Shown here piece after piece: positions 50,201 to 59,276 of a stretch of 64,000 bases of DNA. Under the pieces are notes generated by a model that saw only the letters and a list, made by a program, of their open reading frames with translations, had not been told where the DNA came from and searched no databases. Source of the DNA: Allobogoriella alba (lineage in GTDB: Bacteria > Actinomycetota > Actinomycetes > Actinomycetales > Actinomycetaceae). Location: positions 620,001 through 684,000 of the forward strand of contig NZ_JBHTCQ010000001.1 of NCBI RefSeq assembly GCF_042665525.1. The letters are read 5' to 3'. Position 1 is the stretch's first letter; each line of letters starts with the position of its first letter. Position numbers and translations under genes: made by a program.

Positions 50201-50252
50201 GCGAGCATACAACGTGATAAACGCGCAGGTCAGCGAGCATACATCGTGGTAA
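50201..50252. promoter_or_regulatory. Pair of 20-bp direct-repeat operators
   Basis: GCGAGCATACAACGTGATAA at 50201-50220 and GCGAGCATACATCGTGGTAA at 50233-50252 match at 18 of 20 positions and are 32 bp apart, three helical turns, so two repressor dimers would bind the same DNA face. Probable sites for LacI regulator 2. Confidence 0.7.
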
Positions 50253-50337
50253 CGTCTCGCTGAGCTGCTGGACCAGAGGTCGGTCGCCGTGCCCGGGGGT
50301 ACTGCGGTGGTGCGACATCCCAACGAGGGGAGTCAAC

Positions 50338-52524
50338 GTGAGTGACCTTCGGCAGGGCCGCCCCGCCGCGGCCGGAGCGTGGCGGCAGATGATCGCCGGT
50401 GCGGCGGGAATGCTCGTCGCCCTGGGGGCGGCGGTGACGCCGGCCGCGGCGACGGAGCCGTGGCTGACGGTCGACGACGAGGGCTTCGCGACCTTCACCG
50501 TGCCGGTCGACGAGCTCGAGGCGATGGTGGGTGGCGAGGTCACCCAGATCGTCGCTGAGGGGAACTTCGGTCCTTCCGCCAACTGGGCGGAGTTCGGACT
50601 CACCCTGAGGGGCGACGTGGCCACCGCAGTCCTGGGACCGCTCGAGCCGGGGCAGTACTACTACCAGATCACGGCGGACGACCATCTGACGGTCAAGGAC
50701 CCGACGAACGACACGAGCGTCGCCTCCGAGCCGGAGTGGAGCACCTTCTTCGTCCCGGGGGAGGGTGCAGAGCTCTTGGCCGACGCACCGGCCGCGGACC
50801 GCGGCGAGCTGCAGGAGCTCACCTATCGCAGCTCTGTGGCGCGCGAGCAGCGGGTTGCACTCGCGTGGACGCCGCCGGACTACGACGCGGATCGGCCGGA
50901 GCCGTATCCGGTCCTCTTCCTCCAGCACGGCGGAGGCCAGAGCTACCGCGACTGGACCGAGGTCGGACGTGCCGCGCAGATCTTCGACAACCTCTACGCG
51001 GCGGGCAGGATCCAGCCGATGGTCGTGGTCATGGGCAACGGCAACGTCGATGACTTCCCGGCCGAGCTACGGCGACACATCACCAGGGTGGCGCAGCGGA
51101 CGTTCAACATCAGCCGTGACCCGTCGCAGCGGGCGCTTGCCGGCCTGTCGATGGGCGGAGGTCAGGCGTTCGACGTGCTCGCGACGCGTCCCGGTGACTT
51201 CGGGTACGTGGGGACGTTCGGCGCCGGGCGCTTCGACCACCTCGATGACCTCCCCGTCGAGGCGATCAACGAGGGGACGGAGCTCTTCCGGCTGTACGTC
51301 GGGAACCAGACCGACATCGCGTACAACGACGTCTTCACGGCGATGGACGCCCTGGACCGGGCCGGTGTCGAGCACGAGTTCGACGGTGCCAACCCGGACG
51401 CAGGTCACAACTGGGACGCGTGGCAGGAGAACCTCGTCGACTTCGCCCAGCGCCTGTTCCAGGAGCCCCCTTTCGAGGGCATGAGCCCGGGTCACCTCCC
51501 GATCGAGGAACCGTTCGAGACGCCGGCGCCGGGCACGACGCCGACGCCGTGGGTGGACGAGAACGGATACGTGACCTTCGAGACCTCCACCGAGTTCGCG
51601 GACGCCGAGCACGTCACCGTCTGGGCGAACTGGGGCCCGAGCCACCTGTGGACGCGGGTGGAGCTGAGCAAGGCCGGTGACCGGTGGCGCGGGACCGTGG
51701 GGCCGCTCTCGCCGGGGTGGTACCACTACCGCTTCATCGTCGACCTCGAGTCGACCAAGGACACGGGGAACCCGACCTCGGTGACGAGCGAGCCGACGTG
51801 GAGCCAGTTCTTCGTCCCGGGCGAGAGCGCCCGGATGGTCACCCCCGTCCCCGACGGCGAAGGTGGCGAGATCAGGGAGCTGAACTACCACAGCGACGTG
51901 ACGGAAGGGGAGCGCACCGCGCTCGCCTGGACACCACCCGGTTACGACGTCGACCGCGAGGAGCCCTACCCGGTCTTCTACCTCCAGCACGGTGGCGGCC
52001 AGAGCTACACGGACTGGACCGAGATGGGGCAGGCGAAGAACATCCTCGACAACCACTTCCGCGACGGGAACCTGGAACCGATGGTCGTCGTGATGGGCAA
52101 CGGCAACGTCGACGACTTCACCTCCGAGCTGCTGGAGAACCTCGCCCCTGCGGCCGAGGAACAGCTCAACGTCAGCGATGACCCGGATCGGCGCGCCCTG
52201 GCGGGCCTGTCGATGGGCGGCGGTCAGACGATGCAGATCCTGACCACCCGCCCGGGCGAGTTCGCCTACGTCGGGACGTTCTCCGCGGGGTACTCCGGCG
52301 ACCCCGCCGCACTCGATGCCGATGCCATCAACGACGGGACGACCCTGCTGCGGCTGTACAACGGCAACGTCACCGACTTCACCTACGACTCCGTGGTCGG
52401 GACGCTGGAGACCTTCGACCAGGTGGGCATCGAGTACGAGTTCGCGGGCTTCTTCGAAGGGCCGCACGGGTGGGACACCTGGCAGCACGACCTCATCGAC
52501 TTCGCGCCGCGGATCTTCCGGTAG
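50338..52524 (+). CDS. Secreted two-repeat esterase (tandem CE1-like domains)
   Basis: 728 residues. An N-terminal signal peptide (about 1-39, MIAGAAGMLVALGAAVTPAA) is followed by two copies of a unit: an E-set/CBM48-like module (about 42-140 and 403-495) and a CE1-type esterase (about 150-380 and 510-728). Each esterase has FLQHGGGQSY or YLQHGGGQSY, the nucleophile elbow ALAGLSMGGGQ, the Asp loop (VGNQTDIAYND / NGNVTDFTYDS) and a catalytic His (AGHNWDAWQ / GPHGWDTWQ). Both sites look complete. CE1 enzymes remove feruloyl or acetyl groups from xylan, which fits the locus. Repeat identity suggests an internal duplication. Start is GTG 50338. Confidence 0.9.
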   Translation: MSDLRQGRPAAAGAWRQMIAGAAGMLVALGAAVTPAAATEPWLTVDDEGFATFTVPVDELEAMVGGEVTQIVAEGNFGPSANWAEFGLTLRGDVATAVLGPLEPGQYYYQITADDHLTVKDPTNDTSVASEPEWSTFFVPGEGAELLADAPAADRGELQELTYRSSVAREQRVALAWTPPDYDADRPEPYPVLFLQHGGGQSYRDWTEVGRAAQIFDNLYAAGRIQPMVVVMGNGNVDDFPAELRRHITRVAQRTFNISRDPSQRALAGLSMGGGQAFDVLATRPGDFGYVGTFGAGRFDHLDDLPVEAINEGTELFRLYVGNQTDIAYNDVFTAMDALDRAGVEHEFDGANPDAGHNWDAWQENLVDFAQRLFQEPPFEGMSPGHLPIEEPFETPAPGTTPTPWVDENGYVTFETSTEFADAEHVTVWANWGPSHLWTRVELSKAGDRWRGTVGPLSPGWYHYRFIVDLESTKDTGNPTSVTSEPTWSQFFVPGESARMVTPVPDGEGGEIRELNYHSDVTEGERTALAWTPPGYDVDREEPYPVFYLQHGGGQSYTDWTEMGQAKNILDNHFRDGNLEPMVVVMGNGNVDDFTSELLENLAPAAEEQLNVSDDPDRRALAGLSMGGGQTMQILTTRPGEFAYVGTFSAGYSGDPAALDADAINDGTTLLRLYNGNVTDFTYDSVVGTLETFDQVGIEYEFAGFFEGPHGWDTWQHDLIDFAPRIFR

Positions 52525-52647
52525 TGCGGCCGATCCGCGCCGGAAGCACGTGACCGTGCCCGCTCGCCCGCGCAGCCGTTGCTCCGACGCCCCGTGCCGC
52601 GTGCCCGGCGCTGCGAGACGACGTTCGTCCAGAAAGGTTCAGCACGA

Positions 52648-53547
52648 GTGAAGAAGCTGTTGTACTCGCAGCGCATGGCGCCCTACCTCTTCATCGCGCC
52701 ATTCGTGATCACGCTCCTGGCGTTCTGGGCGGTGCCGCTCGTGAGGTCCGTCGTCATGAGCACCCAGCAGGTCCTGTACGGCGACGCCACCTTCATCGGG
52801 GCGACCAACTACGAGCGCCTGTGGAACGACCGAGTCTTCTGGCAGGCACTCTTCAACAGCGTCCGCTACATGGTGCTGACCCTGGTGCTGCTGATCCCCA
52901 TCCCGATGATCCTGGCCGCCATCATCAACTCACGGATCGGCAGCGCCCGCATCAAGGCGTTGTTCAAGGCCTCGATGTTCGTCCCGGCACTGACCTCCGT
53001 CGTCGTCGCGGGCATCATCTTCCGGCTGATGTTCTCGGAGACCGAGTCCGGCCTCATCAACCAGGTGGTCACCTTCTTCGGCCTGGATCCGGTGCGGTGG
53101 CTCCGTGAGGACGTCCCCGGCCTCGTCGCGCTGCTGGCGCTCGCCATGTGGCGGTACACGGGCGTCAACATCATGTACTTCCTCGCCGGGATGCAGTCGA
53201 TTCCCACGGAGTACTACGAGGCGGCATCGCTTGACGGCGCGGGCCGGGTACAGCAGTTCTTCCGGATCACGATCCCCAACCTCAAGCCGACGATCATCTA
53301 CGTGATGACGATCAGCATCTACGGCGGCCTGGCGATGTTCCTCGAGAGTTTCATGCTGTATGCCGGCAACAACTCGCCGAACAACCAGGGCCTGACCGTC
53401 GTCGGATATCTGTACCGAAAGGGAGTCGAGGAGAACGACCTGGGATTCGCCTCGGCAGTCGGCGTCGTCCTGCTCGTCGTGGTCATGACGATCAACATCA
53501 CGAACCTGACCCTGTCCGGAACCTTCCGGAAGGAGGCGAACCGATGA
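52648..53547 (+). CDS. ABC sugar importer permease (MalF/UgpA-type)
   Basis: 299 residues from GTG 52648, with AGAAAGG about ten bases upstream. Six helices, with MAPYLFIAPFVITLLAFWAV at the start and the EAA loop EYYEAASLDGAGRVQQFFRI. It overlaps the next permease by 4 bp (ATGA). A different subfamily from the LplB-type importer upstream. Forms the second sugar uptake system of the locus. Confidence 0.93.
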   Translation: MKKLLYSQRMAPYLFIAPFVITLLAFWAVPLVRSVVMSTQQVLYGDATFIGATNYERLWNDRVFWQALFNSVRYMVLTLVLLIPIPMILAAIINSRIGSARIKALFKASMFVPALTSVVVAGIIFRLMFSETESGLINQVVTFFGLDPVRWLREDVPGLVALLALAMWRYTGVNIMYFLAGMQSIPTEYYEAASLDGAGRVQQFFRITIPNLKPTIIYVMTISIYGGLAMFLESFMLYAGNNSPNNQGLTVVGYLYRKGVEENDLGFASAVGVVLLVVVMTINITNLTLSGTFRKEANR

Positions 53548-54410
53548 GCCGTCGCAGCCTCGAACGCGAGAAGTACGCCCTGCCGCGGTGGCTGTTCGGC
53601 GCCATTCAGGGGCTGTTCCTGCTTGCCCTGACGCTCATCGTGCTGATCCCGTTGGTGGCGATCTTCGTCGGGACGTTCCAGGACGGGAACGAAGTGATCC
53701 GCCGCGGCATCAGCTTCGACGTCGACCTCGCATCACTCTCGCTCGACAACTACGTGATGCTCTTCACCGACTCCGGGCCGTACTTCCGGTGGTTCCTCAA
53801 CACCTTCGTGCTCACCGTCGTGCAGGTGGCCGGCACGCTCCTGGTCAGCTCGTTCGTGGCCTACGGGTTCGCCATGTACGACTTCGTCGGAAAGAACGCC
53901 GCGTTCGTCGCCGTGCTGCTCCTGATGACGGTGCCGTTCGAGATGATGATGCTGCCGCTGTACGTGATGGTGAACGACGTCGGTCTCGCCGACAACTACG
54001 CGGTGATCGTGCTGCCCTTCCTGGCGGCCGCGGTGACGATCTTCTTCTTCCGGCAGTACTTCCTCGGCATTCCGAAGGAGCTGCTCGAGGCCGGGCGCGT
54101 CGACGGCGTGACCGAGTTCGGGATCTTCTTCAAGCTGGTGCTGCCCATATCGAAGCCCGCGATCGCGGCGATGGCGATCCTCAACGGCATGATCATCTGG
54201 AACAACTTCCTGTGGCCGCTGCTTGTTCTGCGCTCGCCCGAGAAGTTCACGCTGCCGATCGGTCTGAACACGCTTCTGACGCCGTATGCGAACAACTACG
54301 AGCTGCTGATCATCGGCGCGTTCTTCTCGCTCATACCCATCCTGATCCTCTACCTGGCATTCCAACGGTTCTTCGTCGCCGGAATGACCGCCGGCGCCCT
54401 CAAGGGCTGA
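53544..54410 (+). CDS. ABC sugar importer permease (MalG/UgpE-type)
   Basis: 288 residues. Six helices. The EAA loop ELLEAGRVDGVTEFGIFFKL and the C-terminal LAFQRFFVAGMTAGALKG are typical of MalG-type permeases. Translation is coupled to the first permease, and the binding-protein gene follows after 27 bp. Confidence 0.94.
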   Translation: MSRRSLEREKYALPRWLFGAIQGLFLLALTLIVLIPLVAIFVGTFQDGNEVIRRGISFDVDLASLSLDNYVMLFTDSGPYFRWFLNTFVLTVVQVAGTLLVSSFVAYGFAMYDFVGKNAAFVAVLLLMTVPFEMMMLPLYVMVNDVGLADNYAVIVLPFLAAAVTIFFFRQYFLGIPKELLEAGRVDGVTEFGIFFKLVLPISKPAIAAMAILNGMIIWNNFLWPLLVLRSPEKFTLPIGLNTLLTPYANNYELLIIGAFFSLIPILILYLAFQRFFVAGMTAGALKG

Positions 54411-54437
54411 AAATCACGAGCTGATCGGAGAAACAAG

Positions 54438-55766
54438 ATGACTCGAATGCGACGCGCGATGTCGCTCACGGCGCTGGCAGCGGCCGGCGCGATGCTCACC
54501 GCCTGCGGCGGTGGTAGCGCGGACGAGGGTGGACCGGGCGAGGACGGCCGCTACAGCCTCGACATGTGGGTGTTCGCCGAGCTGCACGGCACGTACTACG
54601 AGCAGATGGCCGAGCAGTGGAACGAGGCGAACCCGGACCGTCCGGTCGACCTCAACATCACCGTGTACCCGTACGACGAGATGCACAACAAGCTGCAGCT
54701 CGCGGTGAACTCGGGCACCGGCCTGCCCGACCTGGTCGACATCGAGGTGAACCAGTTCTCGAACTTCGTGCAGGGCGACAACCCGCCGCTCGCCGACCTC
54801 ACGCAGGCCGCGGAGCCGTACCGCGACGAGATCGTGGAGGCCCGTCTCGACCTGTACTCCCGTAACGGGATGGTCTACGGCTACCCGACGCACGTCGGAG
54901 CGTTCGTCGCCTTCTACAACAACGCGCTGCTCGAGGAGGCCGGCGTCGACTACACGACGATCGAGACCTGGGAGGACTTCCAGGAGGCCGGTCAGCAGTA
55001 CCACGAGGAGACCGGCAACGCCTTCGGGGTGGCGAGCACGGCCGTGAACTTCATGACGCCGCTGATGGTCGGCCAGCTCGGCGGGAACCTGTTCAACGAC
55101 GACGGCACGGTCGCCGTGAACAGCCCGGAGGCCGTCGAGGCGCTCGAGCTCCAGCAGGAGATGCTGGAGTCCGGGGCGACGTCGACCATCCCCGGTGGGA
55201 GCCCGGACATCGAGGAGGCCTACGGGGCCATCAACGACGGGAACTTCGCGGCGATCGTGTACCCGGCCTGGTACACCTCGCGGTTCGTCGACTACATGCC
55301 GGACCTCTCCGGTGACATCGCCATCGCGCCCGCCCCGGTCATGGAGGGCGGCGAGTACGACACGATCGGTGGTGGCGGCACCGGCACCGCGGTGATCGCC
55401 TCCTCCCCGGACGCCGAGATCGCCGCCGACTGGCTCGCCTTCGCCAAGCTCTCCCCGGAGGCGAACGTGGCCGTCTGGGAGGTGCTCGGGTTCGACCCGG
55501 TGAACATGGCCGTCTGGGAGGACCAGGAGGTCACGCACGCGGAGGACAACGAGTACAACCAGTACTTCCAGACGAACCTCTTCGACGTGCTGAACGAGGT
55601 GCAGGGCAACATCGGGCACTTCGACGGGTTCACCAACCCGGCGTGGCCCGCGATCGACGACATCTTCACGACGGTCACCCTGACCGAGGTCTTCGAGAAC
55701 GGGACCCCGGCGCAGGACGCCCTCGACCAGACGCAGGCCGACCTGCAGAACCAGCTCGGCCAGTAG
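54438..55766 (+). CDS. Sugar-binding lipoprotein, family 1
   Basis: 442 residues. Signal peptide with lipobox LTAC at about 22-25 (AAAGAMLTACGGGSADEGG). The mature part has YYEQMAEQWNEANPDRPVDL, TGLPDLVDIEVNQFSNFVQG and IYPAWYTSRFVDYMPDL-type segments of cluster B binding proteins (MalE/UgpB-like). GGAGAAA precedes ATG 54438. It supplies the substrate for the two preceding permeases; the ATPase is encoded elsewhere. It ends the operon, and a strong hairpin follows. Confidence 0.94.
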   Translation: MTRMRRAMSLTALAAAGAMLTACGGGSADEGGPGEDGRYSLDMWVFAELHGTYYEQMAEQWNEANPDRPVDLNITVYPYDEMHNKLQLAVNSGTGLPDLVDIEVNQFSNFVQGDNPPLADLTQAAEPYRDEIVEARLDLYSRNGMVYGYPTHVGAFVAFYNNALLEEAGVDYTTIETWEDFQEAGQQYHEETGNAFGVASTAVNFMTPLMVGQLGGNLFNDDGTVAVNSPEAVEALELQQEMLESGATSTIPGGSPDIEEAYGAINDGNFAAIVYPAWYTSRFVDYMPDLSGDIAIAPAPVMEGGEYDTIGGGGTGTAVIASSPDAEIAADWLAFAKLSPEANVAVWEVLGFDPVNMAVWEDQEVTHAEDNEYNQYFQTNLFDVLNEVQGNIGHFDGFTNPAWPAIDDIFTTVTLTEVFENGTPAQDALDQTQADLQNQLGQ

Positions 55767-55780
55767 CGGCGGCATCGCGG

Positions 55781-55809
55781 GTGGCCGGCGGCGACAAGCC
55801 GCCGGCCAC
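55781..55809 (+). terminator. Hairpin terminator of the second importer operon
   Basis: A perfect 12-bp stem (55781-55792 with 55798-55809) and a 5-base loop, 14 bp after the stop. No long U-tract. Confidence 0.8.
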
Positions 55810-55901
55810 CGCTGTGTGCCGGCCTTTCGGCTGTGGACGGATGCCGCCGCGGGGGTGGACCGCCGTAGGCTGACTCCGGGTCACCGGAGGGAGGCGAGGC
55901 A

Positions 55902-58900
55902 GTGCTGCACCTGCACCGCTCCGAGCGCGCGGACGCGCTCGTCGCACCGCTGGCCGCACTGCTCGCCGAACCGCCCGAGGATCCGTTCACGCCCGACGTC
56001 GTCGCCGTCCCCACCCGAGGGGTCGAGCGGTGGCTCGCGCAGCGGCTCTCGCACCACCTGGGTGCCGGGCCCGACGGCGAGAGCGGGGTCTGCGCGAACG
56101 TCACATTCGACTCCCCGCGCCGCCTCGTCGCGCAGGCGCTGGCGTCCGCGGTGAGCCGGGATCCCGACGACGACCCCTGGCGCACCGACCGGCTGACCTG
56201 GCCGCTCCTCGAGGTCCTCGACGCCACGCTGGCGGAGCCGTGGGCGGCGCCCGTCGCCCGGTACCTCGGGCAGGACGACGACCCGCGCGCCGTGCGCCGG
56301 GGCCGCCGGCTCAGCCTCGCGCGGCACCTTGCCCGGCTGTTCGCCGGCTACTCCTCGGGCCGCCCGGACCTCGTGCGTGCCTGGGCGGCCGGCTCGGACG
56401 AGGACGGCGCCGGCAGCCCGCTGCCGCCCGACCTGGCCTGGCAGGCCGAGCTGTGGCGCCACGTGCGCGACCACCTGGGCGTCCCCGGTCCGGCGGAGCA
56501 GCTCACCGCCGGGGTCGAGGCGATCGAGGCGCGCCCGGACGGGATCGACCTGCCCGCGCGACTCTCCGTGTTCGGCCCCACCCGGCTGCCGGAGGACCAG
56601 CTGCGCGTGCTCGTCGCACTCGCCGAGCACCGTGACGTCCACCTGTGGCTGCCGCACCCGTCCCCGGTGCTGTGGGACCGCGTCGCGCAGACGTCGGCGA
56701 CCTCGCGACGTCGCCGGGACCAGCCCATGGCCGCCCGGCACCCGATCCTCGCGTCCATGGCCCGCGACACCACCGAGCTGCAGCGCCGACTCACCGAACG
56801 TGCCGCCGCCGTCGCGCACCACCACCCGGCGCCGGACCCGCCGGAGAACCTCCTCGGCGCCCTGCAGCAGCGGCTCCGCCGGGACGACCCGGAGATCGCG
56901 CCGCACGTCCTCGCCCCGGGCGACCGCAGCGTCCAGGTCCACGCCTGCTACGGCCTCACCCGGCAGGTCGAGGTCCTCCGCGAGGTCCTCGCCGGCCTGT
57001 TCGCGGACGACCCCACTCTCGAGCCGCGTGACGTCATCGTCATGTGCCCGAACGTCGAGGCCGTCGCGCCGCTCGTCACCGCGACCTTCGGCCTCGCCGT
57101 CGACGGCGCCGGCCCGGACGGCGACACGACCGTCCACCCGGGCCATCGCCTCCGGGTGCGCCTCGCCGACCGCGGCCCGGGCCAGACCAACCCGGCGCTC
57201 GGGCTGCTCTCCGACCTGCTCCGGCTCGCCGACGGACGCGTCAGCGCCTCCGACGTCCTCGACCTGGCCGCCTCCGAGCCCGTCCGGCGGCGGTTCGGAT
57301 TCGCCGACGACGACATCGACCGGATCCGCGAGTGGTCCGTCGCCGCCGGGGTCCACTGGGGTGAGGACCTCGAGCGTCGCGCCCGGTTCGGGCTCCCAGA
57401 GCTGCGCCAGGGGACGTGGGACGTGGCGCTCGACCGCATCCTGCTCGGGGCCGCCATGGCCGAGGAGGACCACCGTTTCGTCGGGCCCGCCCTGCCGATG
57501 GACGACGTCGACTCCACCGACATCGACCTCGCCGGCCGGCTCGCCGAGCTGCTGGACCGGCTCGCTGACGTGCTGGACACGCTCGACGGCGCGCGGCCCC
57601 TGGCCGAGTGGCTGGACGCGCTCGACCGCGCCCTGACCCTGCTGGCCGAGACCTCACCGGCCGAGACCTGGCAGCTCGTCCAGGCCCGCCGCATCCTCGG
57701 CGACGTCCGCACCGGCGCCGAGACGCACGAGGACGTGCCGCTCCGGCTCCCCGACCTGCGCGCCCTGCTGGCCGGCCGGCTCGAGGGCCGCCCCACGCGC
57801 TCCGGCTTCCGCACCGGAGCACTGACCATCTGCTCCATGGAGCCGATGCGCGCGGTGCCGCACCGCGTGGTCTGCCTCCTCGGCGTCGACGACGGCGTCT
57901 TCCCGCGGTCCGCCTCGACCGACGGTGACGACGTCCTCCTGCGTGACCCGTGCGTGGGCGAGCGAGACCGCCGCAGCGAGGATCGCCAGCTCTTCCTCGA
58001 CGCCGTCACCGCGGCCGAGGAGCACCTCGTGGTGCTGTACTCCGGCGCCGACGAGCGCACCGGCGCCGCCCGCCCGCCCGCCGTCCCCGTCGGCGAGCTG
58101 CTCGACGCGCTCGACGTGGCCGCCACCAGCCCCGACGGCGGCGACCTGCGGGATCGGGTCCTCGTCCGGCACCCGCTCCAGGTGGTCGACGAACGCAACT
58201 TCACCCCCGGCGTCCTGGGCCGGCCCGGACCGTTCTCCTTCGACGCGCACGCGCACGCCGCGGCGCGCGCGGGCCGCGGCGGTCGCGCCGGGACGGGGCC
58301 GTTCCTCGCCGAGCCGCTGCCCGCCGAGCCGTGCGAGGACCCGCCGCAGGTGGACCTGGACGACCTGATCCAGATGCTGGAGCACCCGGTGAAGTGGTTC
58401 CTCCGGCACCGCCTCCGGATCTCCCTCGCCGGCGAGGTCGAGGACGTCGAGGACCGCCTCCCGCTCACGCTCGACCCGCTGACCAGGTGGCAGATCGGGG
58501 ACCGGATGCTTGCCGCCCGGCTCGCCCGGGTGGAGCCCGAGCGTGCCTTCGCCGCCGAGTGGCGACGCGGCCAGGTGCCGCCCAAGCAGCTCGGCTACGC
58601 CAGCCTCAACGAGGTCAAGGAGCAGGTCATCCCGATCGGCAACGCCGCGGTGCGCCACGCCGTGGGGGAGGCGAGCGCCGTCGACGTCGCCACGAGCCTG
58701 CCGGACGGGACGGTGCTGACCGGCACAGTGCCGGGCGTCCACGAGACCGCCGTCGTGCGCGCGGTGTTCTCCAAGCTCGGTCCCAAGCACCGCATCCGGG
58801 CCTGGGTCCAGCTCCTCGCGCTCGCCGCCGGCCGTCCCGGCCGGCAGTGGACCGCCCACACGGTGGGGCGGCCGCTCGGCAACCGGTCCGCCGCCGCCAT

Positions 58901-59276
58901 CTCGCACCTGACCGCTCCCGGCCAGACCGAGGCGGCCGGGTACCTGGCCGAGCTCGTCACGCTGCGCGACCTCGCCGCCCGCGAGCCGCTGCCCATCCCG
59001 GTGGGCGTCGCGGCGATGTACGCCAAGGCCCGGTTCGGCGGGGACTCGGTGGACATGGCCCTGCGGGACGTGGTCCGGGAGTGGGACACCGGGTTCGAGC
59101 GGAAGGACGACTACCACGAGCTGTGCTGGGGCCCGGACTCGGACCTCAACGACATCCTCGGCACCCCCACCGCCGAGGAGCAGGCGTCCTCGCCCGAGGA
59201 GACCTCCCGGCTCGGGGTGCTGGCCCGCCGCGTGTGGCACCCGCTGCTCGCCCACGAGCGGACGGAGATCGCATGA
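55902..59276 (+). CDS. recC: RecBCD exonuclease V gamma subunit
   Basis: 1124 residues from GTG 55902 behind GGAGGGAGG. RecC N-terminal signature: LHRSERADALVAPLAALLAE, PTRGVERWLAQRLSHHLG. Later HACYGLTRQVEVLREVLAGL and DVIVMCPNVEAVAPLV, and VVCLLGVDDGVFPRSASTDG near 645-665, as in RecC's inactive helicase motifs. The C-terminal domain follows, with inactive nuclease-like fold. It recognises Chi and scaffolds the complex for double-strand break repair. recB starts inside its stop codon. Confidence 0.95.
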   Translation: MLHLHRSERADALVAPLAALLAEPPEDPFTPDVVAVPTRGVERWLAQRLSHHLGAGPDGESGVCANVTFDSPRRLVAQALASAVSRDPDDDPWRTDRLTWPLLEVLDATLAEPWAAPVARYLGQDDDPRAVRRGRRLSLARHLARLFAGYSSGRPDLVRAWAAGSDEDGAGSPLPPDLAWQAELWRHVRDHLGVPGPAEQLTAGVEAIEARPDGIDLPARLSVFGPTRLPEDQLRVLVALAEHRDVHLWLPHPSPVLWDRVAQTSATSRRRRDQPMAARHPILASMARDTTELQRRLTERAAAVAHHHPAPDPPENLLGALQQRLRRDDPEIAPHVLAPGDRSVQVHACYGLTRQVEVLREVLAGLFADDPTLEPRDVIVMCPNVEAVAPLVTATFGLAVDGAGPDGDTTVHPGHRLRVRLADRGPGQTNPALGLLSDLLRLADGRVSASDVLDLAASEPVRRRFGFADDDIDRIREWSVAAGVHWGEDLERRARFGLPELRQGTWDVALDRILLGAAMAEEDHRFVGPALPMDDVDSTDIDLAGRLAELLDRLADVLDTLDGARPLAEWLDALDRALTLLAETSPAETWQLVQARRILGDVRTGAETHEDVPLRLPDLRALLAGRLEGRPTRSGFRTGALTICSMEPMRAVPHRVVCLLGVDDGVFPRSASTDGDDVLLRDPCVGERDRRSEDRQLFLDAVTAAEEHLVVLYSGADERTGAARPPAVPVGELLDALDVAATSPDGGDLRDRVLVRHPLQVVDERNFTPGVLGRPGPFSFDAHAHAAARAGRGGRAGTGPFLAEPLPAEPCEDPPQVDLDDLIQMLEHPVKWFLRHRLRISLAGEVEDVEDRLPLTLDPLTRWQIGDRMLAARLARVEPERAFAAEWRRGQVPPKQLGYASLNEVKEQVIPIGNAAVRHAVGEASAVDVATSLPDGTVLTGTVPGVHETAVVRAVFSKLGPKHRIRAWVQLLALAAGRPGRQWTAHTVGRPLGNRSAAAISHLTAPGQTEAAGYLAELVTLRDLAAREPLPIPVGVAAMYAKARFGGDSVDMALRDVVREWDTGFERKDDYHELCWGPDSDLNDILGTPTAEEQASSPEETSRLGVLARRVWHPLLAHERTEIA

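Larger units (their letters stand above)
49941..50337. other. Divergent intergenic control region
   Basis: 397 bp between LacI regulator 2 and the esterase. It holds a sigma-70-like promoter near 50164 and two 20-bp operator repeats at 50201 and 50233. Small ORFs on either strand lack support. Confidence 0.6.

Noticed and set aside
48903..50624. A 573-codon form of LacI regulator 2
   Set aside because: The extension crosses the divergent promoter, operators and the 5' end of the esterase. The HTH starts at the GTG/ATG near 49940.
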